Below, in pieces: positions 29,864 to 43,018 of a stretch of 64,000 nucleotides of DNA. Source of the stretch: Polytrichum commune (lineage: Eukaryota; Streptophyta; Polytrichopsida; Polytrichales; Polytrichaceae); the NCBI GenBank assembly GCA_950295325.1, contig OX485803.1:37401554-37465553 (forward strand), in the 5' to 3' direction. The position numbers and the translations under genes are program-made. Position 1 is the first letter of the stretch; each line of letters begins with the position of its first letter. Below the pieces are notes generated by a model, which saw only the letters and a program-made list of their open reading frames with translations, had not been told where the DNA came from and ran no database searches.

Positions 29864-31299
29864 TGTGAGCTTCCCTATGTGTGAGGCAAGTGTGAATGAA
29901 GAGCTTCTTTGTCCGAGGGCTACTTCCCCTTTTGTGGGCCAAGTCTATGGTGGCCAGTGAAATAGTAGCAAGGGATCTAACATGTGGTAGGAAGGGAGTG
30001 TAGGATTTTTTTTGGTATGTTTTGTCATAGTTTACATCATCATATATCTCTTTGGTATGGGTGTATATGTTCCCCACATCAAGAATTAATGTGGGCCAAC
30101 TTAATTTCTAACCCATATCAAATCTCCGGTTCGAAATCATCGTGAGCCACGATGTTTGTTTTTCTAGGATATTGGTGCGGGTAATTGCATTGTTTTATGC
30201 TACTTTTGTCCTTGGATTTATACTCGAGGTGTGGGTCGGGAGTCTCGTAGTGAGGGAATCATCACATATGAGTGTGGGCTCTCACCCATCCAACAAGAAA
30301 ATTTTATCACTTATATGGTTTGTGGTTGTTTCATCTCAAATGACTTGGGCTAGACTAGTGCGTGGTTTCGAAAGCCAATTCCACTGCCACATCAACTAAA
30401 ACCAGTGACATCTGGACTGCATATCATTTCAAGACTTTTTGTGTTGGATGTTGGAGAGATACGCCCATATGAGATGATTCCATCTCTCCGGAAGTCTTCA
30501 GGAAGACCTACAGGGAGACCCTGAGTCTTAAGCCCACATTGTTTCCACGAGCACTAGACAACTAGTGTGGCCGACATTGATCATTTCCACATAAATCATC
30601 CACCTGCACCAGTAGGACTATCTAGTGTAGCTCCTAGGTTGAATGTAGGCTTTAGTTGAAGAAACAATTTGGTATCTTGGCCTCATAGGTATATAGAGAC
30701 AAGACCAATGTTGGTCTAGTATAATCTTCTTCTTTGACACCATTTGAGTATCTACAATGAGGATTCCACATCTTTTTGACATCACCAACATATGGATGTT
30801 TGACAACATTATTGTTTTCAATACTGTTTGGAAACACATACCATCCAGGATCCTTTGCAAAATGCCCTAGTATCCATATGGTTTAGAACGATACCGGCCC
30901 AAATAAGAACTTGGATATAAAAAGGATTCTCTCATCTTGACATACCCACCAGCCATCAATATTTGCGAATATCTCAATTATGGATATCCATCCATGAGGA
31001 GGTTCTTGGATACCATTATTGATGGTCATTACTGAGACCCTGCATTCACCTATATACTACCGGTCCCCAACACTGGACAAGCCATTGTGTTCGGTCATTA
31101 ATTAGCCCATGATTAAGCAAGCGAGCGAGCGGTTATAACAAGACATAAATGGACGCCGTATATTCAAATGACTCTCTCACTAACTTCCTGTCCAAGGTCA
31201 TTGGCTTATGTGTAGTGGCCCTTGCCAGGTTGCTTCTAACGAAGGTAAAGGGATCTGGTACTCTGAGGGCCATGGACCATGAAGTCGGACCATGGATGA
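29863..31299. other. Intergenic, nothing recognised
   Basis: No gene is visible. A word like a pol III B box (GGTTCGAAATC) occurs at about 30129-30139, but no A box or folded tRNA could be found with it. Confidence 0.4.
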
Positions 31300-31620
31300 T
31301 GGCCTTTTTCCATGGTCCGATTTGATGGTCCAACATCCATGGTCCGATTCCTTAAAGAGAATCAGTTTACAAAGCCTTTGGACCCCTGGCTAGGTGTAGA
31401 CCGAATGTGGACCAAGAGGAATGACCATGCACCAAAAAAGTGAATGTGTTGATTTTTTTAATATATGTCCAAAAAGGGCAGTTTTGGAAAAAAAATTCAA
31501 GCTTGACCATTTTCTTATCTTATCTTGTCTTCATCTTCTTTTCTCCAAAAACCATTTCATTAGAAAATTTTATAACACCATCGCTCTGCCATGGGCCCTT
31601 GCCTTTTTCTACTAGAGCAT
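31300..31620 (-). repeat. Dispersed repeat, copy 2 (inverse of 21130-21500)
   Basis: It matches 21130-21500 read on the other strand, for example GAATGACCATGCACCA, TTATCTTGTCTTCATCTTC and TGATGGTCCAACATCCATGG. Confidence 0.65.
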
Positions 31621-31849
31621 CTCTTTTGCCTCTCCGACCGCAAAACCCGTTGGACCATTTCAGCGGATAATGTAGGCCTTGTAATATGCCTTTTGGAGAT
31701 CTCAAACTCCATAGTCACTTTAACATTTTTTTCCTTGGTGTGAACTGAAGTCCTTCAGGGACGAGTTCGACAACCAATCATAGATTTTAGAGGGCCTTGG
31801 GACGACCTCATAGTCCATGGTGTAAAGAGCCTGTGAGGTGGTGTGAATG

Positions 31850-31990
31850 GAGAGGGGGAATCACAGTGTCCGGGGAGATGTTTGGGCATAAACCGGTTGA
31901 GATCCTAGTGCTTCCAAGTCCAACCAGTTATGTGTTGAAATCTATCAGTTTTTCATTATTGATTTGAAGTATATTCCACATATTCCACAT
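31850..31990 (+). repeat. Copy of the older dispersed repeat
   Basis: GTCCGGGGAGATGTTTGGGC and GATCCTAGTGCTTCCAAGTC match 20882-21060. Here the region is not interrupted by a MITE. TATTCCACA is repeated about three times at 31971-31998. Confidence 0.6.
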
Positions 31991-32529
31991 ATTCCACATT
32001 AGAATTGTTGCAACATTTATCTTCATAACATTATTTAGCCATGTGGGTTAGTTTCATCAACCCTAGAATATTATATTTAGTGGGGCATGTGAACAAAGTA
32101 ATAATATTCGTTTATTATTCATGCATTTGGGCTGACACTTGAAGATTTGGGTGGAGTTATACTCTTGGCCTACTTACACGAATCACTATTCATCCTTGCA
32201 TTATGCACAAGAAGCACTATTCTTCCATGCATTATTAACTAAAAAGATTATTTATAGTAGCACTATACACTGACCATACCAACATTATTCATAATATTCA
32301 TACTATTCATACCGGCATTGTTCACTATTCATATCAATGTTAGTTTCTTCCTATTGTCTAGGTTTCTTCGCATAAAGGTAAGATAGTGGAGGCCCATGTT
32401 AGAGGCTACATATAGAATGGTACACAACCATGCAACTGAATAATGTTTTGTCATTGCATGTTAGAAGTTTTTTCTTAAGTGAGGGTAATGTTCACCTTTT
32501 GTGGAACACTTATACCATCTCGTTGAGCA

Positions 32530-33240
32530 CCCAGGGGTGGGACTCTTCATTGGAAACCTAAATGACGTGCGTGGGTCACCATGAAATTAAACCCCCTAAA
32601 TATGAGAAGTTTATAGAGAAAAACATAAATGTATATGTACTAATTATAGGCTAGAAAATGGACTCATGCAAATATACTAAGCTCTCCAGTTTAATGTGGT
32701 AAATGCCTCCACTAAATATACAAGATACAAATCATGAATTGAATATGTCTTTATTACATATGAAAACCACTATCATTTCCAATGAGAAAAACATTGAACA
32801 ATTTTTCATCCATAGCATGTAACTCAACAATTGCATCAAAGAAACAAAGACAAAAGCCTAATAACTTAGCCAAAATATGAAGAACAAAATTCAAAGGAGT
32901 CCATGACCACTCCAAGTGCCTCCAGTTTGTAAACACCTAAAACCCAAAATGCAAGGATGGATATGGTAGTCATTGAGGACTATTACCATATGACATCAAT
33001 GAATGAAAACGTGAATTGAATGAAACTAACACATCTATTGTCAAGTTTATCTCTAAACCTTTGGGCCCCCTTTTGTACATGATTATTTCATTTAGATTTC
33101 TTAATAACCTTTTTTGATGTATACACTAGAGAAAAATAATACCTCTCCCTTATGTATACTATGTATGTTAATGCCTTAAATAATATCCCTTCTTACACTC
33201 ACGTTAGTTCATATGTGGTATGAAGAGTCCACCCCCCGGG
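32530..33240. mobile_element. 711-bp TIR element with degraded 8-bp duplication
   Basis: The left end CCCAGGGGTGGGACTCTTCA and the reverse complement of the right end (CCCGGGGGGTGGACTCTTCA) form inverted repeats. The flanks GTTGAGCA (32522-32529) and ATTAAGCA (33241-33248) agree at 6 of 8 positions. It has no ORF of note. A similar right end, GTGGTATGAAAAGGTGCACC, occurs near 35238-35257 without a matched left end. Confidence 0.65.
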
Positions 33241-34932
33241 ATTAAGCAGGTAGACCCTACATTAGCAATTGTGATTGGTCAAAGTGGGTTCAATTTTGAA
33301 AGTGTTTCTACATCCTTCTTACACTGCCATGATGATTGGCCAATGTGGTGCTATTTTGTTCTTCATGCCGCATATGATTAGCCGCTTTCAACAATGGGAT
33401 CCTTTATGGCACCGTTGCACTCACTTGTTGACAAAATAAAGATGAACAATAGGTGTTACCAAAAGGTTGGTGTAACTTCAAGACACGGTTAGCTTAGCTG
33501 AGTTTAGGGTCCATTTTACATTAGGGTTGGAGTCCAAGAAACTTGGGGTCCAAAACACCCCTTAATGGACTATATATTCGCACTCTAGATTGGATGATTG
33601 GTTTCTCAAATTAGGAGGAATATTTTCTTGAGTGGAAACTGCTAAGACTTGTCACTCAAGGGAGGGGAAGGGCATTTGGTGTAGTATGTATGATACATGT
33701 AGGATACCGTGTATGTGTAAGAAGAAAATATTTTGATGGGATTTGATTTACAAAGTATACATGTAGGAATTCATCCACAAAGCAATACTTGCCACCCCCT
33801 ATCTCATACTTCAATGCCTTTGTTAAAAAAAGAAGATTTATGAGCACATATACAAGGACATAGTATAACTTTCCACATAAGGGGACGGGGGGGGGGGGGG
33901 GGGGGGGAACAAGCATTCCACTAAAAAATGCTCGGGGGTTGCACCTTTTGTTGAAAACCAAGAAATATGTGTGTTTGCAACATACTCTTTAAACCCCCTA
34001 TATACAAGTTTTTTTTTTGGTATATCAAAAAATATTTGTATAATATCCAATTTAGTTACAATATGTATACGGTAAAAAAATTACATTCATATATAGTTAA
34101 TAACATAAGTCTAAAAATATACCTTTGAATGATAATGTATAGCACAATTCTATCATATGTATAATGTAAAACCCTAGTATTGATGAATAAAGTTGTTGAG
34201 GACTTTTTCATTTTCCGGATGTAACTCATAGGCATCTAAGCCTACAATATATGTCATAAAAGCTAAAGAAATTATTGTTTCTAAATCTACCATCAAATGA
34301 TCTGTAAGATCATAAGTCAATTATTGTTGGTTCCTTTTTGATACCAACATAAACCAATCTCCGTGCTTGATGGATGGTCCATCAAGTTGATTGGATCCTT
34401 GTACCTCACCCAATGATTACCAAATGCCAGCCTTAATCCAAGTCAATCAATCTTTAGATAAAGTTGGATTTTCATTAAATTGACTAACAAATGCACTTTT
34501 GAAAATTATAGACTCACCTACCTCTACATAAGGCACAACATTGTTTACATTAGATTGAGAAGGCATTTCAACATTTTTGTGTTCATCAATTAGAACATCC
34601 CAAGCATGTCAAAAGCTCACTTTGCAACTCCACATCTTCATGTATATCATTTTCAACTTGCGACTGCATCAATCCATCTTCATGACAACATCCTTGCACA
34701 TGTTTGAATTGTCTTCTCCAACACTACACTTTTCCTTGTCACCACTTTGTGCACTAGAATCATCAATCAATGTGTGATCATAATCACACCCCTCTCCTCC
34801 TTCATACTTCCAAATAAACGAACCTTAATAGGTGACCCTATCATACAAGTACAAACTTGATACATTTTGTAAAGGTCCTCTATACATGTACATAACTACG
34901 AATTATAAATTGTGTAGCATATGTATATGTAA
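33241..34932. other. Intergenic with a G21 run
   Basis: A homopolymer of 21 G lies at 33887-33907. No gene is recognised. Open frames around it are proline/glycine artefacts. Confidence 0.5.
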
Positions 34933-34941
34933 TACAAAATA

Positions 34942-35188
34942 GGCCGGGGATTCGTGGCACTCAAGTAAAATCATCCGTGCGGATGAAAAATACACAAGAA
35001 TCATCTAAATGGCTATTTTTGGGCAATCTGATTCCGGAAATAGAGTCAAAGGCCCCGAATTAGTCTAGTGACGTCACATTCAAATGAATCGGCCCTCAAC
35101 CCCATAGGGGGGCTTTTTTTTATTGGAGCCACTTCATCCATGATATCTTGGATGGATGATTTTACTTGAGTGCCACGAATCCCCAGCC
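34942..35188. mobile_element. 247-bp MITE with 9-bp target duplication (Mutator-like), copy 1
   Basis: TIRs of about 35 bp: the left begins GGCCGGGGATTCGTGGCACT and the right mirrors it. A perfect 9-bp direct repeat, TACAAAATA, lies at 34933-34941 and 35189-35197. The interior contains GGAAATAGAGTC and GGCCCTCAACCCCATAGGG, which identify two further copies at 36327-36809 and 48460-48704. Confidence 0.9.
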
Positions 35189-35197
35189 TACAAAATA

Positions 35198-36317
35198 GTT
35201 CAAATAAATGCCCCTTTTGTGCACTCACATATACTCATACGTGGTATGAAAAGGTGCACCCCGAGGAGAAAATACAGCGGGATAATAGATAGGGTTCGAT
35301 TTAGTGAAAGTATAAAAGTATAAAACAAGTACAAACAAACTATAAATTATGAGTGCTCAAATAAAAAATATAAAAATATACTAGGTGTATGTTTACATGC
35401 ACAGTCTTTTCTTTGCTTACAAAGTATTTGTATAAAGGGGATTTTAATAATGGGTCCGACATGCATGTGGCTCCCACTCTCATAGAAGAGTTTACCCCCC
35501 CCCCCCAAAACCTCTGAGATTTGAGGGGAAAGTGATGCCACAAGAGCTCCACTTCATTCTTTTCGAATGTTGGACCCATACCCTAGTGTAAACTCAAGAA
35601 TTTTGTTGTTGACCAGTGGGATCACATGGGTTTGGAGGTTCTTTCATCTTGGACCCTAGTGTAAACCCACCCTTAGAAGCCATCCCAAAGAGGACTCCCT
35701 TACTACATAACTACCTTAACCCTTGATGGTCACGGGGTGTTTCTTGTAGGTGAGAAAAAAATTAAGATGCACAACTTTCCCTGCTCAAAGACGTTCACAC
35801 AACAAATTTATAATAAAGCACACAAATATTACATTCATACAACTAAGATCTATAATTTGCATCCTCACATGGCATAAATCCATGTATAAGATTTTGATTG
35901 TAAATATTCATAAACAACTTAGATCAAGGTATTTTATAATGAACTAGGGTCCCAAGACTCAACCTAACTTTTGAAAAACATAACTTTCATGATTGAAAAA
36001 AAGGAGTCAATCATGTGTAGAAATGGTAGCCCATAATACTATATACTACATCGATTGTACGTTATATTATAAGCTACCTCTTGATGTATTTTCACCCTAT
36101 TTTCCATTTGTTTCTTTAATTGGAGAAGCTAACACTACAAGGATAGTGTTGTTTCTTATATGTTACACCTTTAAGGATTAACAAAAAATGAAGTTTACAA
36201 CAATAAAATTTTGGTTTTCTTGTCTCCAAACCCCCATTGGGGCCTTGGTGCCCTTTAAGAGTGCCGGATGAATGAGAGGTACTACACTTGTATATGATAG
36301 TACTTCCCTCTCTGCAT
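35198..36317. other. Intergenic with a C12 run
   Basis: A homopolymer of 12 C lies at 35495-35506. No gene or clear repeat boundary is visible. Confidence 0.4.
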
Positions 36318-36326
36318 CAAGAACTT

Positions 36327-36809
36327 GGCATGGGATTCGTGGCGTCTACGCAAACTTATCCATCGTGGATGAAGGGGCTCCAGTAAAAGAAAAAGTACCC
36401 TACAAGATTGAGGGCCGGTTCAGTCCAGTCCAATCCACACCACTACACCGTTTACAACATCTAGTGTCACTTACAGGACGGAGTTACGCTATGCTATAAC
36501 TTTTTGACATAGATTTTTTTTTACGTTTACCAACAAAAGGTCATACACATGTTCTATAAACATCATAAAACAACAAAAAAATCCCTTTCATTTAAAAAAA
36601 ATGTACATTCTAAGTGAAAAGGTATAACACCACGTAACTTCACACAACAACTGACACTAAACACCATGAACGGTGTAGACTAATTCGGGGTCACTGACTC
36701 TATTTCCGGTGTCAAACCGTCTCAAAAGATCCATCAATAATATGATTCTGTACGTTTCCACGTTCGCAATGGATGAGTTTCTGTAGACACCACAAATCCC
36801 TCCATAGCC
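36327..36809 (-). mobile_element. Copy 2 of the 9-bp-duplication MITE, split by another element
   Basis: It is the reverse orientation of 34942-35188. Flanks CAAGAACTT (36318-36326) and CAAGAACAT (36810-36818) match at 8 of 9 positions. The interior is interrupted by a 230-bp TIR element (36446-36675), after which the MITE resumes with GACTAATTCGGGG, in register with copy 1. Confidence 0.8.
36446..36675. mobile_element. Nested 230-bp TIR element
   Basis: The left CACCGTTTACAACATCTAGT and the reverse complement of the right (CACCGTTCATGGTGTTTAGT) form imperfect TIRs of about 25 bp. TA flanks both sides (36444-36445, 36676-36677). The junction is confirmed because the surrounding MITE is collinear with its uninterrupted copy. 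Confidence 0.75.
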
Positions 36810-37016
36810 CAAGAACATGGCCGGGCATCATTAACCTACGTATATGTCTTGTGCCATTGCCAGCTTCTTCAATAGTACACAATATATCATGTGATTGTTT
36901 TGGGTCACAGGCGGGTGTCAGCCACAGCCTCGATTTTGTTCTTTAAACTAGCAGGTCCCAGTGTCTGGGGTCAGTCAATCCACTTTGCTTGTCTTTCAAG
37001 AGACGCACCCTTTTAT

Positions 37017-37018
<2 letters not shown>

Positions 37019-37103
<85 letters not shown>
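37019..37103 (+). repeat. (GA)n microsatellite, about 85 bp
   Basis: An uninterrupted AG dinucleotide run. Reading frames through it give Arg-Glu or Ser-Leu repeats and are artefacts. Confidence 0.97.
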
Positions 37104-37105
<2 letters not shown>

Positions 37106-37291
37106 TACACGAGTTCGAACTTAACCTCCCGAAATCGTATCATGTGGAGTTGTATGCGATTTGGTTTGGTTTGGTTTGGCTTCAAGAACGAATACCAAAA
37201 AGACGTGTGTTTTATATGAGACATCGAAATAGGATAACCGTTCTAGGATCGACAATGAACATAATCGAGGGAATTTATGTGACCTTTTAAT

Positions 37292-37327
37292 CCCTAAACC
37301 CTAAACCCTAATCCCTAATCCTAAACC
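37292..37327 (+). repeat. Short interstitial telomere-like repeat
   Basis: CCCTAAACCCTAAACCC followed by CCCTAATCCTAAACC: two exact plant-type telomere units with degraded neighbours. Too short to mean a chromosome end. Confidence 0.6.
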
Positions 37328-37784
37328 TTGAACTCCTAAGCGTTTAAGAGGTCCAGAGTGGGCCTCTACAAGCAGAAAACATAGCGTATGTGAGCCACGT
37401 GCTTTCATTTTTAGCTAAGCATGTCAGAAACGACCTTATCGAAAATCAACGTATTTGTCAAGTGCAATGTTTGGATGAGGTCAACTTGCGTAGTTTGATT
37501 TTACTGAAGTTTGAGGTTAAAATATGTAGCATGGGTGTCATTGAATGCAAATACATACGTTGTATTTTGATCTACAATGTTTAGTATGAAATTTTATTTA
37601 TTTTATTTTGTCCTCTCCTTGACATGAGGCAATGTAGATAATAAGGTTTCGAACACACAAATATACATAATACGGTTTCTAAACTTGGTGAAGCCCATAT
37701 AAATTGACTACTTCTATCTTTTGGTGGTGGACTCTATGTAACTAATGAAACAAAATAATCTTCATTCTAATACTAAATCAGGTA

Positions 37785-37905
37785 TTCATGTGAGCTCTAA
37801 AAATTATGAGGAAAATGGCTATGGCTTTGATTTGGATTTGCTAACCACCTTGGACTACTCAGGTGTTTCATTTCCTAGAAGAAATGAGCTAGTTGGAAAT
37901 AAGTG
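37785..37905 (+). repeat. Dispersed repeat family R, partial copy
   Basis: GTGAGCTCTAAAAATTATGA, GGAAAATGGCTATGGCTTTG and GAAATGAGCTAGTTGGAAAT correspond to the right end of the family consensus (compare 28978-29110 and 38826-38945). Confidence 0.65.
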
Positions 37906-38329
37906 AAACAAAGGTGGACGGATTCTACATGTAATGCATTCTACATATATGTATCATTTGATTGAAATAATGCGTGTGATCAATGGATTACACTAGAGAG
38001 GCCATGTCTAACATTTTAAGAGAAGTTTACAATTAAGTGATCTCAAACCTCGTTGTATGACATCTTGGGGCCCATAATGTGTCTCTTGGACCTTTACGGG
38101 TTAAGAGAAAAGAATTAGATGTGAGACCTACATATGACAAATAGATATCCTGTTTTTATCCCAATGAATCTTATGATCACTTTTCTTTCTAGTGTGGGAT
38201 TTTGAAACTCTTATACGGGAAGGGACTAGTTGTGTTGAATTCAACCATGCAAATACATTGAACTAGCATCATGTAGACTCTCCAAGAAGAAATGTGTTTT
38301 AGAAGTCTCGAAGGTAAGTGGGCCTAATT

Positions 38330-38945
38330 TGATTGCTCATCTTGATAGGCACTCGTGTAGGCACTACATTTGAGTGGTGTGTGGTTAGGTGTAGATCGAA
38401 GAATAGAGACAAAAAATACATGTGTTTAATTAACCCTTACAAATTGAGAAAGATTTCTTTGTCCAAGTGGTCACCTCTGCATGTCCATACCAATATACAC
38501 ATTTACGGTACAATCTTCTAAATTGGGGCACATGGACAACTAAAATTTGGTGTGAAAAATCCCAAATCTACAAACATGTCATCCATATAGTCGTATCCAC
38601 CATTTAAGGTATAAATTTTCTTTATTAAGCTGTTGAATTAGGATGACGTTTTCAAAGACAAGTTTGAATAGATTTGGGGTTGGACCTTTAGGGGATAAAA
38701 AAGTTTGGACTATGTGCTCAAAGTTTGTTGACCATTCTAGGCTTTATTTGTCAACATAATTGGAAAGATCTACACGATCATCGATAAGAAAGAGAATCTC
38801 CATTGTGATAATGAATATGAAATTTAAATGAGCTCCAAAACGTTATAATGAGGAAAATGGTTACATGCATGATTTGGATTTGCTAATCATCTTGCACTAA
38901 TCAAGCGTGCTTCATGTCCTACTAAGAAGTGGGTGCTGCAACTGT
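38330..38945 (+). repeat. Dispersed repeat family R, copy B (long)
   Basis: It has ACATTTGAGTGGTGTGTGGT at its left, TTTGGACTATGTGCTCAAAG in its middle and ATGAGCTCCAAAACGTTATA then GAGGAAAATGGTTACATGC at its right. This is the longest uninterrupted copy and the best guide to the family's layout, although about 150 bp near 38470-38690 is not found in other copies. Confidence 0.7.
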
Positions 38946-39129
38946 CCAATTAAGACCACTTACCTTGATTTACCTATGTTCACATGTGCACACGCATCAT
39001 TGCATCCTCAATCCCACTACATTGTTTATGGTATTTAGTGTCACTTGTTATTTGGAGTTACAAAATGAAATGAAATAGATTTTAAGTCCATGAAGCCGAA
39101 AAGGCTAATGGGACTACAAGTACATCATT

Positions 39130-39960
39130 ATGGTTTCAAACCAACCTATATGCTAGAGTGGCGGAGTGTGGTAGGCTCCAAGAGATAGAGGCTAATATCA
39201 ACTTGGTGGTTCAATTGAAAGAAAGACTTGAGGCTTCCTAAGAGTACATTCTCAAATAATGATGGAAACTTATCTCCAATGAGCTTATATAGGGGACATT
39301 CCAATACGAAATGTGCCTCATTTTCAGTTGAATTATAGGTGCAAAAGTAGCATAGTCTTGTATATCTAGAGATAGAGATAGTTGAGCATTGTCGATTTTC
39401 AATGGCTAATCTATGGTATGAGGTGTGGTAAGTGGCAATGATCTTGGGTTGTGATGGTGCCATTGGTTCCTTCAAGTACAATTCACATTTGTATTTGAGA
39501 AAATCCTCGAGGTGGAGGTAATATGGCTTCTACCCTGAGAGATGGAAAGAGTACCACTCTTTAGCAAGAAAGGCCTCCTTGATATCATCTTATGTTGTTG
39601 TAGATATGGTTGGGTTGTCATGGGTGTCCCACTAAGATAGACCCCTAATGCCTTTCACATGGTTGTCGATTTGTGACAAGTGAGGTGTGAGCCAAATTTT
39701 TGGCCAAATAGTTTACCTATGAGCGGATAGTGAAAGATGGATGAGATAGCATCCTAGTAGATGAAAATAGTTAAACTATAAGCTAGGAAGGTTGTTACAA
39801 CAATAGGCGTGGGCTTAGGTGCCCATAGTTGGTTACAACAACTATTGTCTTCCCCGCCAAGCTTAAGAGGGTTGGCGAGGGGGAGGCAAGCATACATTTC
39901 CTGATTATTGTTGAGCACATTGTTGAACCATAGACTTGTCTCCCTCATCACAAAGATTGT
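39130..39960 (-). pseudogene. LINE remnant: zinc-knuckle region after the reverse transcriptase
   Basis: On the minus strand, the frame at 39146-39481 contains YHRLAIENR, then C-x2-C (CYFC), then ENEAHFVLECPLY. This is the zf-RVT-like C-terminal module of L1/jockey-type LINEs. Upstream fragments (GIRGLSWWDTHDN near 39630, KEAFLAKEWYSF near 39570) fit the same region but are broken by stops. The reverse transcriptase core itself was not seen. This family differs from the element at 25.8 kb. Confidence 0.75.
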
Positions 39961-41184
39961 GAGAGGATAATTGTTAAACTATTTTCTGAGTAAACTTGGT
40001 GATCGCTGCAGTGATTGCGGGACACCGTTTTCTATTGAAGCATATTTTTATTTTCAATTTTGAGTCGATTGAATGGTTGATGCCTAATCGAATTATTTTC
40101 TCGTTTTGACTATGTGAATGTGAAATTGAAAACTGTTGTCAGTTGACAGGATTGCAAGTGACTGGGACTGAAATTAAGAATGGAATTGATTGAGTGCAAA
40201 TTGCAGAGAGCAATGCGAGATTGAGAGAGGAATTCAATGAGTCCAAACTGTGAGGAGTATCGTGAGATTAAGAGAGAAATAATCAACCTTTGAGTGAAAG
40301 AGGATGCGAATGAGAAAGAGGAATAAACAATGAGGAAACAAGTGATGATTGAGAAATCTAAGAGGAATGAGGAATTGGAGAGGGAAATCAAGAGTGAAAA
40401 CTATGAGTGGTCAAAGCTGAACATTGTGTAACTATTGCCTAAGTGAGGATTCTTGAACATAGTTGAGCCTACTGGAATGGTGAATCCATAGTGCTAAGAT
40501 TGTTATATGAGAGAACTATTGTCTGAGTGAGGAAATACCTTCTGTCAGAGAGAAATCGAGTGTGCAGAACATGATAGGCGAGGAATTAAGTCAAACTATG
40601 AACATAGGGTGTTAATCTAAAACAAAAAGAGGAAGAGTAGAACAATTGTCTGAAGAGAGGTAGGATAATTTAAGAGTATCGTTGAACGATGACCCGAACT
40701 ACCCTGAGAGAGGGAGGAATCTGGAAGGCCAAGAGGTAGACTGGAGATGAACTATTGTTGAGGCCTGTGATAGGCAATGTAGGGAAGATGAACGGCCAAG
40801 TGCCAGTACATGAAATGAAATGATTGATTACAGTTGAGCCTGAGAGAGGCAGGGAGAAGTGAAAGAGTCATAGTTCAGCCGAGTGTGATTATAGTTGAAA
40901 TAAACACCATAGGCTGATAGGAGTAAAATCTGATGCGTCGGTTTAATGGGAGAAGCCTAATCAACTGAAGTGATGAGAAATCACTTCTGATTAGTTGATT
41001 AGCAATGGAATTTGAAGAGTTAAGAGGCATTAAATGAACTTTGGATTATAAAGGAGACTTAGGCATAAGTTGTCCTAGGCTTAATTAGGAGTTTTAAATT
41101 GATACATAGTTGAGAGACTTGATCTTTGAGTGTGTAGTGCAAGCTAACCAGATCAATTATTGTCTTGTGTGTGTGTTACCCTAG

Positions 41185-41227
<43 letters not shown>

Positions 41228-42627
41228 AGGTTGTGCATGGCAATCAAGACTATAGCTTGACCCTGATAATTGGTGTTAGTAGCATAAGTTGTGAGTAATG
41301 ATTAAATCTTGGAATTAATGAATAAACAATTTGTCTTGTATTGGAATTAACATTGACCAATTAATGAAGGAATTGTTGTGATTTGAAGATGCATGGCCGA
41401 TGGTTACCAAAGACAATTGTGATCCTCAAAGACTATTGTTCTCGAAAGATTATTGTTCTACAATCTTGTGATGAGATGGATACTACAGTTACTGACACAT
41501 ATACCCCATTGAATGAGAAACAGTGAGAGGAAACCTTGAGAGAAAGGAGAGTAAAAGATGGATAAGTGATGTTTTGGAGTGAAGATAGCAATCTTATTGT
41601 CTAATCAATGAACTATAAAGTGACAAATGCCTATAATAGACACTAGTTAAGCCTTCCTTGAGAGTCTATACCTTGGGTTTTGGTTATTTCAGTCATAGCA
41701 AAAACCTAACTACATGAGGTTACTTTATTAACTAACCAAGAGGGGAATACATGAGCGAGGCATTTTTGAAAGCCTATAGTGAGCTTGAGAGCATGTAGTT
41801 CTATGGGAAGTTCTCCAAATTCGGCCAACAAAATATATAGAAAACCATCAATTTTATGTAAATTTATCATTATATCTTAAACAAAATTTAGAGAGTTGCT
41901 TGTTCAATATTACCTACTTGCACACCACTTGTACCATCTTTTAAGATATGTAGACTTTTCTTGGAATCATTTTTGTCATCATAAATTGTTTGGCTTAATA
42001 GATCAATATGTTTTTTTAATAAATGTTTATGATTTTTTCTTTCACAAAATTCAAAGTTAGTGTATAGTTTTGAACCACTTTCACTTAACACTAGGCAAGG
42101 ATCAAGAACTATCCACTTTACCGTGCTTGCACCCTAGAAGAAGTGAAAAACTCATATAGCTTGATCATAAGTCTTTGTAGACTTGCTTCATATTTAGAGA
42201 GTAAAACAACATTGTCAACATCAAAAAGGATGAAAATCATTGTGTTGAATAAGGATGAAGAATGACAATGCTTTAATGGCTCATTGAGAATGTCATATTT
42301 TACCAAATAAAATCATAAATATGTTCTATAAATGTCCGAGCAACCTATTCAACCTTTTCTAATAAAACCTGACTTTTTTTGAGTAAGAAGTTATTGCATC
42401 ACGTAATTCCAAATAGTAGTTACCACTAAATACCATACACGGCACAGTGTCAGAAAACATGTGTTAGATATGTCTATCTATGCTGCTAAATACAGTACCA
42501 CTTCCGTAAGAAATTGATTTCTTTCTCTATCAATACAGCTATATTTGTACACTCAAGAAGATAGTCCTTGCTAGATGACAATTTGGGTACATCCACAGGT
42601 AATGCTAGTAGTACTAGTACATACCTA
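39961..42627. other. Intergenic, GA-rich on the plus strand, with (GTT)n
   Basis: About 40110-40900 is rich in GAGAG/GAAATGAG words without a clear period. A GTT microsatellite of about 14 units lies at 41184-41227. No gene is recognised. Confidence 0.5.
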
Positions 42628-43018
42628 CACTAAATATTTTATGTAGTGTCATATGGTAGTTTATGTCACTCTGGTAAATTATCTAGCGACACTTCTTATG
42701 AATAAGTATACATATATTATCACCCCAGCTTACTCTAAGTTCACTCAAATGTCAATTATTGAAACAAAAGTTTGGTATATTCTGCATCCCAACATTTTTG
42801 TAATGAACTCTTGTCGTGACGATTGAAACTTGGATGAAAATCCACTTAGTATGTGATAGCAATTGCAACATTGTAGATTTATAATGCCCAATTTGTTTCA
42901 CGACGAATGACAGATACTGTTAGGTTTACATTGAGTGTGGGTGACACTACACAGGCGGTTTACAATTAGTATTGAGCAAGACAAATAGAATTGGTGACAC
43001 TGAATACAATATTTAGTG
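42628..43018. mobile_element. MITE with palindromic CACTAAATATT ends, copy 2
   Basis: It is collinear with 16561-16945 over its whole length (for example CATATGGTAGTTTATGTCAC, CAATTAGTATTGAGCAAGAC). The left flank is TA (42626-42627); the right flank is CA, so one base of the TA duplication has changed. Confidence 0.8.

Noticed and set aside
30125-30145. Possible SINE B box (GGTTCGAAATC)
   Set aside because: No A box at the expected distance, no tail, and no second copy in the window.
36891-37290. Open frames through the (GA)n run on both strands
   Set aside because: Arg-Glu and Ser-Leu repeats forced by the dinucleotide microsatellite.
37292-37327. Telomere or chromosome end
   Set aside because: Only two exact CCCTAAA units, with ordinary sequence on both sides.
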